64,000 nucleotides of DNA from Marivivens sp. (GCA_024642115.1 JAHEBU010000010.1:124001-188000), one strand, 5' to 3'. Positions 27,941 to 37,290 are shown, counted from the stretch's first letter. Numbers and translations are program-made. Notes: generated by a model not told the origin, from the letters alone.

Positions 27941-29338
27941 TCACCGGACTTGTGCAGATGGAACGTCTTCGCCGACCGCGCCCAGATCCCAATATAGACC
28001 TGCCATAATTGCCATTCCTTCCCTGACGATCTGAATTGGGACATGCTCGTTTGGCGCGTGCTGCGAGCATTGCGGATAGGAATGCGGCACCCATACCGTC
28101 GGCAGACCCAGGATTTCGGAAAAAACATCATTTGGCAGGCTGCCTCCCAGGCTTGGCAAGATCGCAGGCGTCTTGCCTGTCGTCCGTTCGATCGACCTCG
28201 ACGCCCAAACGACCCAAGGATTTTCGGGGTCAAGCTGGGTTGCTCGGAACATCTGATTTCGCGCCGGTGCAATTTCCACGTAGGCGAAGCCATTTCTATC
28301 CAAATGCCGCCGCAGCGCCGGCAAGATATCGTCAGCATCGACGCCAACCACGAACCTCAACTGACAACGCGCCCAGGCCCGGCCCGGTATGGCTCCGACC
28401 GGTGCTTTTGGATTACCGGCTTCAAACGCGAGCACGCAGAATGAACTCCAGGCGTAAAGTTTTTCGGCGGACGACAGCCCAGGCTCGCCCCAGTTCGGAT
28501 CAAGCTGGGGTCCGTCCGGAACTGCGATGATATCGCAGTCGGACAAAGCGCGCCTCACGCTTGGCGGAAGCTCGTCCGGCAGCCATTCAGGGATAAGGAT
28601 GCGCCCGGTAGGTCCAGCGATGTTGGCAAGTGCGTTGGCAAGCTGCGTGGCAGGGTCAGAGAGTAAACCGCCCCAATTGCCGGAATGATGGCTGCCCTGA
28701 CGTGCCTCAATCCAAATATCGAAGGAAATCGCCCCGCGTGATCCAAGGAAAAGGGTTGGCCGGTCGGCAGAAAGCCTCGGACCGTCTGATGCAATGAACA
28801 GATCGGCAGCCAGTTCGTCTTTGTGTGCGGCGACAAAGCCGTGAAGGCCTGGTGACAGGACTTCCTCGCCCATTTCGAATAGGAACTTTGCGTTGAAGCC
28901 AAGCTGGCCCCGATCCGCCAGCACAGCTTCGACCGCTGCGAGGCAGATCGTATGCTGCCCTTTGTTGTCGACGACACCCCTTCCATACCAGCGGCCATTC
29001 CGTTCGCTCAGGACCCATGGCGACAAGCCATCGCCCCATTCGGCATCCATCCCGTAAACTACGTCGCCATGCCCGTAACCGAGAACGGTCGGATAGTCAG
29101 GGTCCTCGGTCCGCTCGGCGATGAGAAACGGCCAGCCCTCATGTTTGTGGGTCTTGGTCGTGAACCCAAGTAACCTCAGCGCCGGCGCGATCTCGTCATC
29201 CAGATATGTGGTCAGCAGAGGCTTGCGTTCCGGGTTCTGGCTCTCTGTGGGAATAGCGACGCGTCGGGCCAAAAGATCGAAAAGCCTTCCGGACCTGACA
29301 TTACCGACCGCAAGCGATATGGCGTCTTGGCGACTCAT
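27941..29338 (-). CDS. M20 family metallopeptidase
   Basis: 465 residues. The dizinc ligands of the M20 family are visible: His 90 and Asp in GYGHGDVVYG, Asp 124 in GRGVVDNKGQ, the Glu pair in MGEEV (158-159), Asp 185 in IASDGPR, and a C-terminal His in SQHAPNEH. A dimerisation insert lies between about residues 200 and 350. The family includes dipeptidases and amidohydrolases acting on short peptides or acylated amino acids. The gene and its 3' and 5' surroundings are AT-richer than the petABC and thi genes on either side, which suggests later acquisition. Start MSRQDAISL; no signal peptide. Confidence 0.88.
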   Translation of the reverse strand: MSRQDAISLAVGNVRSGRLFDLLARRVAIPTESQNPERKPLLTTYLDDEIAPALRLLGFTTKTHKHEGWPFLIAERTEDPDYPTVLGYGHGDVVYGMDAEWGDGLSPWVLSERNGRWYGRGVVDNKGQHTICLAAVEAVLADRGQLGFNAKFLFEMGEEVLSPGLHGFVAAHKDELAADLFIASDGPRLSADRPTLFLGSRGAISFDIWIEARQGSHHSGNWGGLLSDPATQLANALANIAGPTGRILIPEWLPDELPPSVRRALSDCDIIAVPDGPQLDPNWGEPGLSSAEKLYAWSSFCVLAFEAGNPKAPVGAIPGRAWARCQLRFVVGVDADDILPALRRHLDRNGFAYVEIAPARNQMFRATQLDPENPWVVWASRSIERTTGKTPAILPSLGGSLPNDVFSEILGLPTVWVPHSYPQCSQHAPNEHVPIQIVREGMAIMAGLYWDLGAVGEDVPSAQVR

Positions 29339-29656
29339 ATCTCAACATTACACCCAGACCGGTTCGCTAGCATAGCTTTTTGAACGAATCGGCGAACGCC
29401 CGCTTTGTCCGCAACGCAGTCATCCAACAAACACTTCTGCCAAAGAGTTCTTCGGGTGAATATCTGCCAACTCGACCGTGTGTTCCCAATTGGTTTTGAC
29501 TTGGCCGGCACCTGTAGGTGCAAGCGGCTGACCCAGCTGGCCGTCCATTTCACAAATGTTCGCAGGAAAGTGGTGCGACGGAACCCTGGGGCTTTCTCGA
29601 AAGGTAACCAGAATCATGATTTTCTAATTATCTTTTGAAATCATATGGTTGAAAAT
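29339..29656. other. AT-rich gap without a recognised gene
   Basis: Over 300 bases between the peptidase start and the thiQ end. Short open frames on both strands (for example 29405-29638 plus, 29420-29617 minus) have no ribosome binding site or recognisable domain. The tail at 29610-29660 is clearly AT-rich. It should contain the peptidase promoter, though no clear -35/-10 pair was found. Confidence 0.5.
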
Positions 29657-29673
29657 CGTTCAAGCGTGAACGC
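29650..29673 (-). terminator. Weak terminator of thiBPQ
   Basis: CGTTCA-AGCG-TGAACG (29657-29672) is a perfect 6-base stem with a 4-base loop, 3 bases after the thiQ stop on the minus strand. It is followed there by ATTTTC, a short U-rich stretch. Confidence 0.5.
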
Positions 29674-29675
29674 TC

Positions 29676-30377
29676 TTACCGACCCTGTCCCAGATAGGTC
29701 TTCAAAGCCTCCGGCGGATCGTCAAAAAGCGGCCCGGTCTGATACGGCCCCTCGGCCCGGCCCTCCCAGATCAGCACCGTCTCGGCCGCCACCCGCCGGG
29801 CATCGCCGGGGTCATGCGTGACCAGAATGACCGTCTTTCCAGCCCCGATCAGGATGTCCCGAACCAGATCCAGCATCTCTTCGCGCAGGCCCGGTCCCAG
29901 CGCCGCGAACGGCTCGTCCAGCAGAACCAGAGGCCGGTTCGCGACCAGAACGCGGGCAAGGGCGGCGCGGCTGGCCTGTCCTCCCGATAGCTGGCCCGGC
30001 TTGCGCCCGCCAAAGCCCGCCAGTCCGACGCGACCCAGCGCCGCCTCGACCCGCCCTTTCTCGTCGGTCGACAGCCGCAGACTGGGCCGCAGACCCAGCC
30101 CGACGTTCTGGGAAACCGTCAGGTGCGGGAACAGGTTGTTATCCTGAAACAGGATGCTGACCGGGCGATTCCCGGGGGGCAGGTCGGTGATGTCCGACCC
30201 GTCCCACAAAACCCGACCTGACGCGACCTGAACAAACCCCGCCACCGCGGCCAGCAGCGTCGATTTCCCCGCCCCCGACGGACCGATCAATGCCGTGATC
30301 TGACCCGCCCCGAGGACGAGATCGGCGGCCATATCGAACCCGTCCTGGCTGACCCGGACCTTTTCAAGCGTCAACAT
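29676..30377 (-). CDS. thiQ: Thiamine ABC transporter ATP-binding protein
   Basis: 233 residues. Walker A is GPSGAGKST (32-40), the Q loop is in ILFQDN (about 78), the signature LSGGQ is at 130-134, and Walker B LVLLDEPF is followed by THDPGDA (His switch). It provides ATP hydrolysis for the ThiBPQ importer of thiamine or thiamine phosphates. It overlaps thiP by 14 bases and is the last gene of the riboswitch-led operon. ThiQ proteins are short, as here, without the extra C-terminal domain of maltose-type subunits. Confidence 0.93.
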   Translation of the reverse strand: MLTLEKVRVSQDGFDMAADLVLGAGQITALIGPSGAGKSTLLAAVAGFVQVASGRVLWDGSDITDLPPGNRPVSILFQDNNLFPHLTVSQNVGLGLRPSLRLSTDEKGRVEAALGRVGLAGFGGRKPGQLSGGQASRAALARVLVANRPLVLLDEPFAALGPGLREEMLDLVRDILIGAGKTVILVTHDPGDARRVAAETVLIWEGRAEGPYQTGPLFDDPPEALKTYLGQGR

Positions 30378-31863
30378 CCACGCGGCCTCCCCGGTCGAAC
30401 ACCCAGAACAGCGCCAGACTGAGCGCCAGCAGCAGCAGCGCCGCGCCCGACGCCGCCTCGGTTCGATAGGACCCCATCAGGCGATACATGACCAGCGGCA
30501 GCGTCGCGTGATCCTGCCCGGCGAACAAGGTGATGACGCCCAGATCCCCCATCGACAGGGCCGCGGCTAAGCCGGCGACAAACCCGATCTGTCGGCGCAA
30601 CCGGGGCAGCAGCAGAACCCGCAACCGCCCCCACCCCGTCAGCCCGACCGAAGTTGCCAGCCTGCCATACCCCGCCTCGATCCCGTCGACCGCCGGACCC
30701 AGCACCCGGATCGCAAACGGCAGGCAGAGCAGCGCGTTCAACACCACCGTCACAGGCAGCGCCAGTCGGGTTGGATTGACCAGTGGCTGCGCGATCAGGA
30801 ACACCCCAGTCCCCAACACCAGCGGCGACAGCGCCAGCGGCAGCAACCCGATCCATCGCCCGCGGGACCGCAATGCCATTGGCAGGGCCAGTGCGACGGT
30901 CAGACCCGCCGCAAGCAGAGCCACCATCAGCGACCGCAGTGCCGCCCAACCAACCGAAGCAGGCAGGCCCGTCAAACCCGACAGACCACGCACGACCACG
31001 GCACCAAGCGGCAAAATCAGAAACAGCGCCGCAAGGGCGATCACAATGACATCCAAACCCCTGCTCGACCGTCCCCAGCGCGGCACGGTCCGGTCCAAAC
31101 CGGCCCCGAACCCCTCTGGCACTGTCAGAACACCGGCCGCCGCCGCCGCCATCCCTGTCAACCCGACCTGAACCAGTGACAGGACCGCCGCCTTGCCCAG
31201 ATCAAAGTCGAACCGCATCGCCTGGTAAATGGCCAGTTCCACCGTCGTCGCCCCCGGCCCGCCCCCCAGCGTCAACGCCACGGCAAAGCTTGTCAGGCAG
31301 AGCGCGAAAACCACCATGAACACCCCCGGCCCCACCGACCGCAGCATTGGCCATTCAAGCACACGAAAGACTGGCAGACGCAGGGATTCAGCCAGCCGGA
31401 ATCGCTCGGCAGGGATCGCGAGCCAGCCTTGCAAGAGGAACCGGGTGGCCAGCGGCATATTGAAGAACACATGCCCCAGAACCACCCCCCAGAATCCGTA
31501 GATCGACAGTGTAGGCAGGCCGACTGCCGCCAGTAGATTATTCACGACGCCCCCCCGGCCGAACACCGCCAGAAGGCCAAAGACGGCCACAATGACAGGA
31601 AGGATGAACGGAGCGCCGAGAAGCGTGACCAGCAGGCCGCGCCCCTTGAACCTTTGCCGCGCCAGGGCCCGCGCAACTGGGACAGCCAAACCGAGGCTGA
31701 ACACCGCCGACACCAGTGCCTGAGACACGGTGAACCGCACCGCCGCCCAGTCCGCCGACGTCAGACCCGGCATCGACCCGCCCCGCGCCATCACGGCAAG
31801 GAGCGGGCCGAAAAGCAGGACTGCTACGGCCGCCGCTGCGACCGCACCCGGCCAGCCCCGCAT
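30364..31863 (-). CDS. thiP: Thiamine ABC transporter permease
   Basis: About 499 residues with some twelve membrane helices arranged as two fused permease halves, each with an EAA-like loop (AESLRLPVFRVLEWP and LATSVGLTGWGRLRVLLLP). This duplicated layout is typical of ThiP and ferric-iron permeases. The neighbours thiB and thiQ, and the TPP riboswitch, settle the substrate as thiamine or its phosphates. The start is probably the ATG at 31863, which overlaps the thiB stop as TGATG; an in-frame ATG at 31887 lies inside thiB with GAGG too close to it to serve as a ribosome binding site. Confidence 0.92.
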   Translation of the reverse strand: MRGWPGAVAAAAVAVLLFGPLLAVMARGGSMPGLTSADWAAVRFTVSQALVSAVFSLGLAVPVARALARQRFKGRGLLVTLLGAPFILPVIVAVFGLLAVFGRGGVVNNLLAAVGLPTLSIYGFWGVVLGHVFFNMPLATRFLLQGWLAIPAERFRLAESLRLPVFRVLEWPMLRSVGPGVFMVVFALCLTSFAVALTLGGGPGATTVELAIYQAMRFDFDLGKAAVLSLVQVGLTGMAAAAAGVLTVPEGFGAGLDRTVPRWGRSSRGLDVIVIALAALFLILPLGAVVVRGLSGLTGLPASVGWAALRSLMVALLAAGLTVALALPMALRSRGRWIGLLPLALSPLVLGTGVFLIAQPLVNPTRLALPVTVVLNALLCLPFAIRVLGPAVDGIEAGYGRLATSVGLTGWGRLRVLLLPRLRRQIGFVAGLAAALSMGDLGVITLFAGQDHATLPLVMYRLMGSYRTEAASGAALLLLALSLALFWVFDRGGRVDVDA

Positions 31864-32846
31864 CAGCGGGACAGGGCGGCGCGCCATTCCTCAATCGCCG
31901 CAGGGGCCATGGCCGCCGCATCGTCGGGCGACAGAATCAGAGACTGTTCAGGCTGAACAAGGCCAGAAAACCCATCCGGCAGACCAGCCACCGGCGTGAC
32001 AGCGGGATACATCCAGTTAGTTTCCGGAATCACCGACTGCACCCCGTCCGACACTAGAAAGGCCATGAACTGATCGGCCAAGGCAGGCTGGTCGGTGCCT
32101 GCGACCTTGGCCGCGACTTCGACCTGCATGTAGTGGCCTTCGTCGAAGGACCACGCGACCTTGGACGCGTCATTTTCAGCGATAAGGTGATAGGCGGGCG
32201 AGGTGGTGTAAGACAGCACCGCGTCCGCCTCGCCATTCAGGAACAGACCATAGGCTTCGTCCCAGCCGGGAGTCACGGTAACGATATTGTCGGCCAGATC
32301 GGCCCAGATCTGTGCCGCCTGATCGCCATAGACCTCTTTCACCCACAGCAGCAGGCCAAGGCCGGGGGTAGACGACCGGGGGTCCTCTATCACCACCTTG
32401 ATGTCACTGGCGGCCAGTTCCTTGAACGAATGAACCTGCGGCGCGTCGGCATTGCCGACAAAGGCAAAGTAGCCCCAGTCAAAAGGCAGGAAAACCGGAT
32501 CGTCCCAGGCGACGGGAAGGTTCAGCGTCGTCGTCACGCCATGCGGGGCAAACAGGCCGGTGGCCCGCGCCCGAGCGACAAGGTTGGTATCAAGGCCGAG
32601 GACCACATCAGCGTCGGTCCTTGCCCCCTCCAACTGCACGCGGGCCAGCAGGGCAGCCCCGTCGCCAGTGGATACGAATTGCAGGTCGCAGCCGCAGACT
32701 GCCTCGAACGCCTTTTCGACTGCGGGTCCTGGCCCCCATTCGGCGGCGAAACTGTCGTAGGTGTAGATGGTCAGGACAGGGGTCTGTGCGGCAGCGCCCG
32801 TGGCGCAAAAGCACAGTCCTGCGACATATCCGAGGGAACGTATCAT
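31863..32846 (-). CDS. thiB: Thiamine-binding periplasmic protein
   Basis: 327 residues. A signal peptide (MIRSLGYVAGLCFCATGAAA) precedes VLTIYTYDSFAAEWGPGPAV, the typical opening of ThiB. Other family stretches are DVVLGLDTNL, PFDWGYFAFV, VIEDPRSSTPGLG and NGEADAVLSYTTSPAYH. It captures thiamine, thiamine monophosphate or pyrophosphate in the periplasm and delivers it to ThiP. It is the first gene after the TPP riboswitch, with about 50 bases between the two. Two Cys in AVCGCDL could form a disulfide. Confidence 0.95.
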   Translation of the reverse strand: MIRSLGYVAGLCFCATGAAAQTPVLTIYTYDSFAAEWGPGPAVEKAFEAVCGCDLQFVSTGDGAALLARVQLEGARTDADVVLGLDTNLVARARATGLFAPHGVTTTLNLPVAWDDPVFLPFDWGYFAFVGNADAPQVHSFKELAASDIKVVIEDPRSSTPGLGLLLWVKEVYGDQAAQIWADLADNIVTVTPGWDEAYGLFLNGEADAVLSYTTSPAYHLIAENDASKVAWSFDEGHYMQVEVAAKVAGTDQPALADQFMAFLVSDGVQSVIPETNWMYPAVTPVAGLPDGFSGLVQPEQSLILSPDDAAAMAPAAIEEWRAALSR

Positions 32847-32895
32847 CTTGGGTCCTCCAAAAATGCGCCGGACGGAACAGGAGCAGAGATGGAGC

Positions 32896-32984
32896 CTCTA
32901 CCTTCCCTCCGCCGGTATGAGCCGGTTCAGGTTCGACGGGTTCGCAATTGCATCTCAGCCCAGACAGGGCACCCCGAGGTAGGG
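32896..32984 (-). ncRNA. TPP riboswitch (thi box)
   Basis: On the minus strand the element begins at the P1 strand CTACCTC, then GGGGTGCC, GGCTGAGA, the P4/P5 part GAACCTGAACCGG, ATACCGGCG and GAGGGA, and closes with AGGTAG. These are the conserved segments of the thiamine pyrophosphate aptamer in the correct order. When bound to TPP it should block expression of thiBPQ, so uptake falls when thiamine is plentiful. About 50 bases separate it from the thiB start, enough for a sequestering hairpin. Confidence 0.95.
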
Positions 32985-33082
32985 CAACAGCTAGCTCCGC
33001 AGCGGTCGGTTGGCAAGGGCTGGCCCTTTCCCTGCATCCGGGTACCTGCTAGCGTTGATCACCACTCATCAGGAGATTGCCA

Positions 33083-33874
33083 ATGCGTTCCACGTCCTTC
33101 GGCCTCGTCACCGCGACACTCTTGATGGGGGGGGCGCTTCCGGCAGATGCAGGCTTTCTTGACCAGTTCGGCATCCATTCGCTGGGAAGCGAAATGTCCC
33201 TGAGCTATGGGCAGCTGGACAGCGGTGGGGACAAGTTCGAGGGGCCGACCTATACCAGCCGCTCTACCTATCAGCTGGGCAATTCGAATTTTGGTGCAGG
33301 GTTCAACAGCGGCTCCAGCTGGCTCAAGGACGACGCAGGAGGCAAGTTCGGTTTCCAAAGCTCGGGGCTGGTCCTGTTCTATCAGGTTTCACCCGACGTG
33401 AGGATTGGTGCCTTTGGCGATTTCGGCAAGATCAAATCTGACGCCATCCCGGATCTGACATTCAACGCCTATGGGATCGAGGCCAGCTATGTGGTCGCCC
33501 CCGGTGCGACGATCAGCGGCTATGCCGGACAGTTGGACAGCAAGGATCTGACCGATCTGGGAAACACCTTTGGCATCCGGTCCGATGTCGCGCTCACGAA
33601 CCGGCTTTCTGTGTTCGGAGCCTATTATTCCGACGATCTGGGCTTGAGCGGCACCTTGTCGGGCGGGAATATTGGGGCGAGCTATTCGCTGGCGACTGTC
33701 TATGACCGGGATATTCGGCTGAATCTGATCGTCGGGCGGTATGACACCGACGGAACCTCTGTCGATACAGTCGGGGTCGGCATCTCTGTCCCGCTGTTCA
33801 GCAAGACCCGCGATCCTCAGGGCTGGCAAGGGGGCCTGCACAGCGGCTATGCCAACCTTTTGACCAGCGACTGA
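33083..33874 (+). CDS. Predicted outer-membrane or exported beta-rich protein
   Basis: 263 residues. A signal peptide (MRSTSFGLVTATLLMGGALP, cleaved near ADA) is followed by many alternating strands with Tyr and Phe: MSLSYGQLDSGGDKFEGPT, VLFYQVSPDVRIGAFGDFG, ISGYAGQLDSKDL, LSVFGAYYSDD. This is the look of a small beta-barrel of the outer membrane. The closing strand is not followed by Phe at the very end (it ends GYANLLTSD), so a barrel is likely but not certain. AGGAG lies 7 bases before the ATG at 33083. It stands alone between the riboswitch region and aroC. I do not recognise a specific family. Confidence 0.65.
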   Translation: MRSTSFGLVTATLLMGGALPADAGFLDQFGIHSLGSEMSLSYGQLDSGGDKFEGPTYTSRSTYQLGNSNFGAGFNSGSSWLKDDAGGKFGFQSSGLVLFYQVSPDVRIGAFGDFGKIKSDAIPDLTFNAYGIEASYVVAPGATISGYAGQLDSKDLTDLGNTFGIRSDVALTNRLSVFGAYYSDDLGLSGTLSGGNIGASYSLATVYDRDIRLNLIVGRYDTDGTSVDTVGVGISVPLFSKTRDPQGWQGGLHSGYANLLTSD

Positions 33875-33943
33875 CCTTTCTGCGGGGGCTTGAGCCGGGG
33901 GCTATGGGTCGTTAGACCCTGCGCCAGCACGAAAGGCGCGCCC

Positions 33944-35047
33944 ATGTCCATGAATACCTTCGGTCATCTGTTCCGGTTCACCACCTGGGGCGAAAGCCAC
34001 GGGCCCGCCCTGGGCGCGACCGTGGATGGTTGCCCGCCCGGTGTGCCGCTTGACGCACTCATGCTTCAAAACTGGCTGGACAAACGCCGCCCCGGTCAGA
34101 ACAAGAACATGACCCAGCGGCAGGAACCTGACGCCGTTCGCATCCTTTCGGGTGTGTTTGACGGGGTGACAACCGGCACGCCCATCCAGTTGATGATCGA
34201 AAACACCGACCAGCGATCCAAGGATTACGGCGACATCGCCCAGACCTTTCGCCCCGGCCATGCCGATATCACCTATCACCAGAAATACGGCCTGCGCGAT
34301 TATCGCGGCGGGGGCCGATCCAGTGCCCGCGAAACCGCTGCCCGTGTGGCGGCCGGTGGTGTGGCCCGTGCGGCCATCCACGCGCTGGCCCCCCAGATGC
34401 AGATCAAGGGGTATATGGTCCAGATGGGCGCCAAGACGATCGACCGCAGCCGGTTCGACTGGGACGCCATCGATCAGAACGATTTCTGGTGTCCCGACGC
34501 CGCCGTTGCCCCCGAATGGGAGGATTACCTGCAGGCGATCCGCAAGGACCAAAATTCGGTCGGTGCGATCATCGAAGTGGTGGCCCGCGGCGTGCCTGCC
34601 GGCATTGGCGCGCCCATTTATGCCAAGTTAGACACTGATCTGGCCGCTGCGATGATGTCCATCAACGCCGTCAAAGGGGTCGAAATCGGCGAGGGGATGG
34701 CCGCCGCCGCCCTGACCGGCCGCGACAACGCTGACGAGATCTTCATGAGCAACGAAGGCGTCCCCGTCTACAGTTCCAACCATTCGGGCGGCATCCTTGG
34801 GGGCATCAGCACCGGGCAGGACATCGTTGTCCGCTTTGCCGTCAAACCGACGTCGTCGATCCTGTCCCCTCGCCAGTCGATCCGCATCGACGGCACCCCG
34901 ACCGAGGTGGTCACCAAGGGCCGCCATGACCCCTGCGTGGGCATCCGCGCCGTCCCGGTGGGCGAGGCGATGATGGCCTGTGTCATACTGGATCATATCC
35001 TGCTGGATCGGGGTCAGACCGGCGGCGCGCGAGGCAAGATCGGCTGA
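33944..35047 (+). CDS. aroC: Chorismate synthase
   Basis: 367 residues. Family signatures are [18 protein letters not shown] at the N terminus, the central [40 protein letters not shown], and [17 protein letters not shown] near the end. It makes chorismate from 5-enolpyruvylshikimate 3-phosphate, the last shikimate step, with reduced FMN as cofactor. The ATG at 33944 is chosen for the fit [15 protein letters not shown], the normal start; the longer frame from 33890 is not coding. It is convergent with the WYL regulator gene, leaving 7 bases between stops. Confidence 0.97.
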   Translation: MSMNTFGHLFRFTTWGESHGPALGATVDGCPPGVPLDALMLQNWLDKRRPGQNKNMTQRQEPDAVRILSGVFDGVTTGTPIQLMIENTDQRSKDYGDIAQTFRPGHADITYHQKYGLRDYRGGGRSSARETAARVAAGGVARAAIHALAPQMQIKGYMVQMGAKTIDRSRFDWDAIDQNDFWCPDAAVAPEWEDYLQAIRKDQNSVGAIIEVVARGVPAGIGAPIYAKLDTDLAAAMMSINAVKGVEIGEGMAAAALTGRDNADEIFMSNEGVPVYSSNHSGGILGGISTGQDIVVRFAVKPTSSILSPRQSIRIDGTPTEVVTKGRHDPCVGIRAVPVGEAMMACVILDHILLDRGQTGGARGKIG

Positions 35048-35054
35048 AGAGACT

Positions 35055-35747
35055 CTAATCAGGCACGTCGCCGCGCATCTGTGCCAGAAATTCCCGCAAA
35101 AGCGGGACGCGACGGGGCCGAAAACTTTCATTGGTCGGCAGCACAGTGCCGATCCGCGGCAACAGGAACTTGCGCAGGTCCTTTCTCAGGCAACACCACG
35201 CCAAAAGCATCTGAGTGTGATCCAGAAAGACGACCGATAGTGGCCAGACACGCCGATTGGTCGTCTGGCCGTTTGCATCCTGATAGGTAATGTCCAGCGC
35301 CTGTTCGGCCCAACAAGCCTCGCGGATCTGGGCCAGCGTGGGTGGGGGCGGCGGCGGCGGATTGAACCGATAGACCTGTAACACGGCATGCGCCGCCTGC
35401 CGCTGCACCCGTTCGGGCAAGGTCGCCACGATCTTGGCCAGCGCATCCTGAGCGGCCAGTGCCAAAGCGGGGTCGCCTGTTGCCTGGACCTCGGCCAAAC
35501 CCAGCACCAGCGCCTCGACCTCGATCTGGGTGAACATCTGCGGCGGCAGGGCGGGGTCTTCGGTCAGAGTGTAGCCGAATCCCGCCTCGCCCTCGATCCG
35601 GGCACCCGCAGTGCGCAACCCCGCAATGTCGCGGTAGATGGAACGAACCGACATTTCGGTCGCGTCGGCCAGCCGGTCGGCTGTGACCGGGGCCGGAAGG
35701 GTGCGCAGCAGGTGTAGCAGGCGGAAGAGTCGGTCGGATCGGGCCAT
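35055..35747 (-). CDS. YafY-type helix-turn-helix/WYL regulator
   Basis: 230 residues. The N-terminal HTH (RLFRLLHLLRTLPAPVTADR, then SVRSIYRDIAGLRTAG) is of the DeoR-like HTH_11 type. The remainder is a WYL-like domain (ALDITYQDANGQTTNRRVWP, LLAWCCLRKDLRKFLL) that in this family senses nucleotides or other ligands. A run of seven Pro (NPPPPPPPT) separates the parts. AGGAGG precedes the ATG at 35747. It diverges from a GST gene (35829) across 81 bases, so it probably controls that gene and itself. Confidence 0.9.
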   Translation of the reverse strand: MARSDRLFRLLHLLRTLPAPVTADRLADATEMSVRSIYRDIAGLRTAGARIEGEAGFGYTLTEDPALPPQMFTQIEVEALVLGLAEVQATGDPALALAAQDALAKIVATLPERVQRQAAHAVLQVYRFNPPPPPPPTLAQIREACWAEQALDITYQDANGQTTNRRVWPLSVVFLDHTQMLLAWCCLRKDLRKFLLPRIGTVLPTNESFRPRRVPLLREFLAQMRGDVPD

Positions 35748-35828
35748 GGGGCCTCCTGACGGAAAGTGACAGGACAGGGGGACCATACTGACCCCAACGC
35801 CCCCCTGTCACCTTGGAAAGGTTATGCC

Positions 35829-36425
35829 GTGCTTACCCTCTATCACGCCCCCAATTCCCGGTCGTCCGGCATCGTGGCGCTGCTCTATGCGCTGGACGTC
35901 ATGGATCAGGTCGACATCCAGGTCGTCGGGATCAAGAGGTTCGATGGATCGGGCGGGGCAGACCCGGCCAACCCCCACCCCGAAGGCAAGGTGCCCCTGC
36001 TGGTCGATGGCGCGACCGAAGTATGGGAACGTGGCGCGATAATGACCTATCTGACCGAAAAATTCGGCCGCCTGTCGCCGCAACCCGGCGACACGGGACG
36101 CGGCAGTTTCCTGTCTTGGATGGCCTATTACGGCAGCGTGATCGAGCCGGTGATCGTCTTCAAACGCGCCGGGATCGACCACCCGATTGCGCACCTCACG
36201 TTCCGGGGCTGGCCAGAGGTCTGTGCCAGGATTGAAAAGTCACTGGCCGACAATCCGTTCCTGTTGGGCGAGACGTGGACGGCAGCCGACCTGCTGATCG
36301 CGTCGGCCTTCACCTGGGACCCGTCGCTGGTGCCGGACACGCCCGCGATAAAGGACTGGATCGCCCGCTGCACCGCCCAGCCCTGTCTGCAAAAGGCGCG
36401 GGCGTTCGACGTGTCGGTCAGCTAG
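35829..36425 (+). CDS. Glutathione S-transferase family protein
   Basis: 198 residues starting LTLYHAPNSRSSGIVALLYA, with Ser residues at the usual glutathione-activating place, then HPEGKVPLLV and VWERGAIMTYLTEKFG, typical of the beta/theta-like group. The C-terminal helical domain has WTAADLLIASAF. The start is the GTG at 35829, with GGAAAGG 7 bases upstream; no ATG gives a better fit. It is divergent from the YafY-type regulator, a common pairing in which the regulator controls the GST. It overlaps the convergent DMT gene by 8 bases. Confidence 0.88.
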   Translation: MLTLYHAPNSRSSGIVALLYALDVMDQVDIQVVGIKRFDGSGGADPANPHPEGKVPLLVDGATEVWERGAIMTYLTEKFGRLSPQPGDTGRGSFLSWMAYYGSVIEPVIVFKRAGIDHPIAHLTFRGWPEVCARIEKSLADNPFLLGETWTAADLLIASAFTWDPSLVPDTPAIKDWIARCTAQPCLQKARAFDVSVS

Positions 36426-37290
36426 CGGGCGGGGCGCGGGACAATTGTACGGCAAGGATGCCCAGCGCCACGATCACCACCCCGATCACGTCCAGCGCGC
36501 CAAGCCGTTCGCCCAACAGGACCGCCGCGATCAGCACCCCGAAGAACGGGTTGAGGAAGTGGAACGTGGCGGCCCGCACCATCCCGATCCGGTGGACCAG
36601 CAGGAACCAGACCCAAGTCGCGGCAAGACCGGGAACCAGCGTGGTATAGATGAAAGCCACGACCAACTGCCATGTTAGGGTCACATGCACGCCTTCCCAC
36701 ATCAGGGCCGGCACCCACAGAACGGCGCTGCCCACCAGCATCTGAAGCCCCACGATCATCAGCACGTTCCCGCCGGACGACGCGCCACGGACTGAAAGGG
36801 TGGCGACGGTCAGTGACACAACACCAATCCCGCACAGGACGACCCCCCGCAGGTCCACTCCGCCGTTCAGACGCGCGCCCATGATAAGCGTAACGCCGAT
36901 CACGCCTGCAATCAGCCCGGCAATCCCCAAGGGGCGCACCTTGTCGCGGAACACCACCCATCCCGCCAAGGCCACCAGCAGAGGCATGGTCGAGGCGATG
37001 ATGGCGGCCAGAGAGGCCTCGACCGTCTGCATGGCAACAAAGTTGAGCCCGAGATACAGCGCGTTCTGGCAGATGCCAAAGACGATCGTCGCTATCCATT
37101 GTTTACGGGTCAGACGGGCGGATTGCCCCATCAGGGCGGCGATCGTCACACCCAACAGCCCCGAAATCAGGAACCGCAGGGCAAGCGCGGTCAACGGTGG
37201 CGCGTATTCAACGATCACATGGGCAGAGGTGAACGCCGAGGACCACATGACCGCAAAGGCCAACCCCATCGCAATCGCGGTCACGTCCAT
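36418..37290 (-). CDS. EamA/DMT family transporter
   Basis: 290 residues with ten predicted membrane helices in two EamA repeats (helices from AMGLAFAVMWSSAFTSAH and from GIGVVSLTVATLSVRG). The family exports amino acids, nucleobases or other small metabolites from the cytoplasm; the substrate cannot be told from sequence. The start is the ATG at 37290 (MDVTAIAMGLAFAV); the longer frame reaching 37401 adds a charged tail with no ribosome site. It lies downstream of the transglutaminase-like gene on the same strand, 49 bases after its stop. Confidence 0.9.
   Translation of the reverse strand: MDVTAIAMGLAFAVMWSSAFTSAHVIVEYAPPLTALALRFLISGLLGVTIAALMGQSARLTRKQWIATIVFGICQNALYLGLNFVAMQTVEASLAAIIASTMPLLVALAGWVVFRDKVRPLGIAGLIAGVIGVTLIMGARLNGGVDLRGVVLCGIGVVSLTVATLSVRGASSGGNVLMIVGLQMLVGSAVLWVPALMWEGVHVTLTWQLVVAFIYTTLVPGLAATWVWFLLVHRIGMVRAATFHFLNPFFGVLIAAVLLGERLGALDVIGVVIVALGILAVQLSRAPPAS

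Noticed and set aside
29405-29638. Possible small gene in the AT-rich gap before thiQ
   Set aside because: No ribosome binding site or recognisable domain; competing short frames on the other strand are equally good.
30530-31171. Plus-strand frame antisense to thiP
   Set aside because: Ser/Pro/Arg/Thr-rich artefact of the reverse frame of a membrane protein gene.
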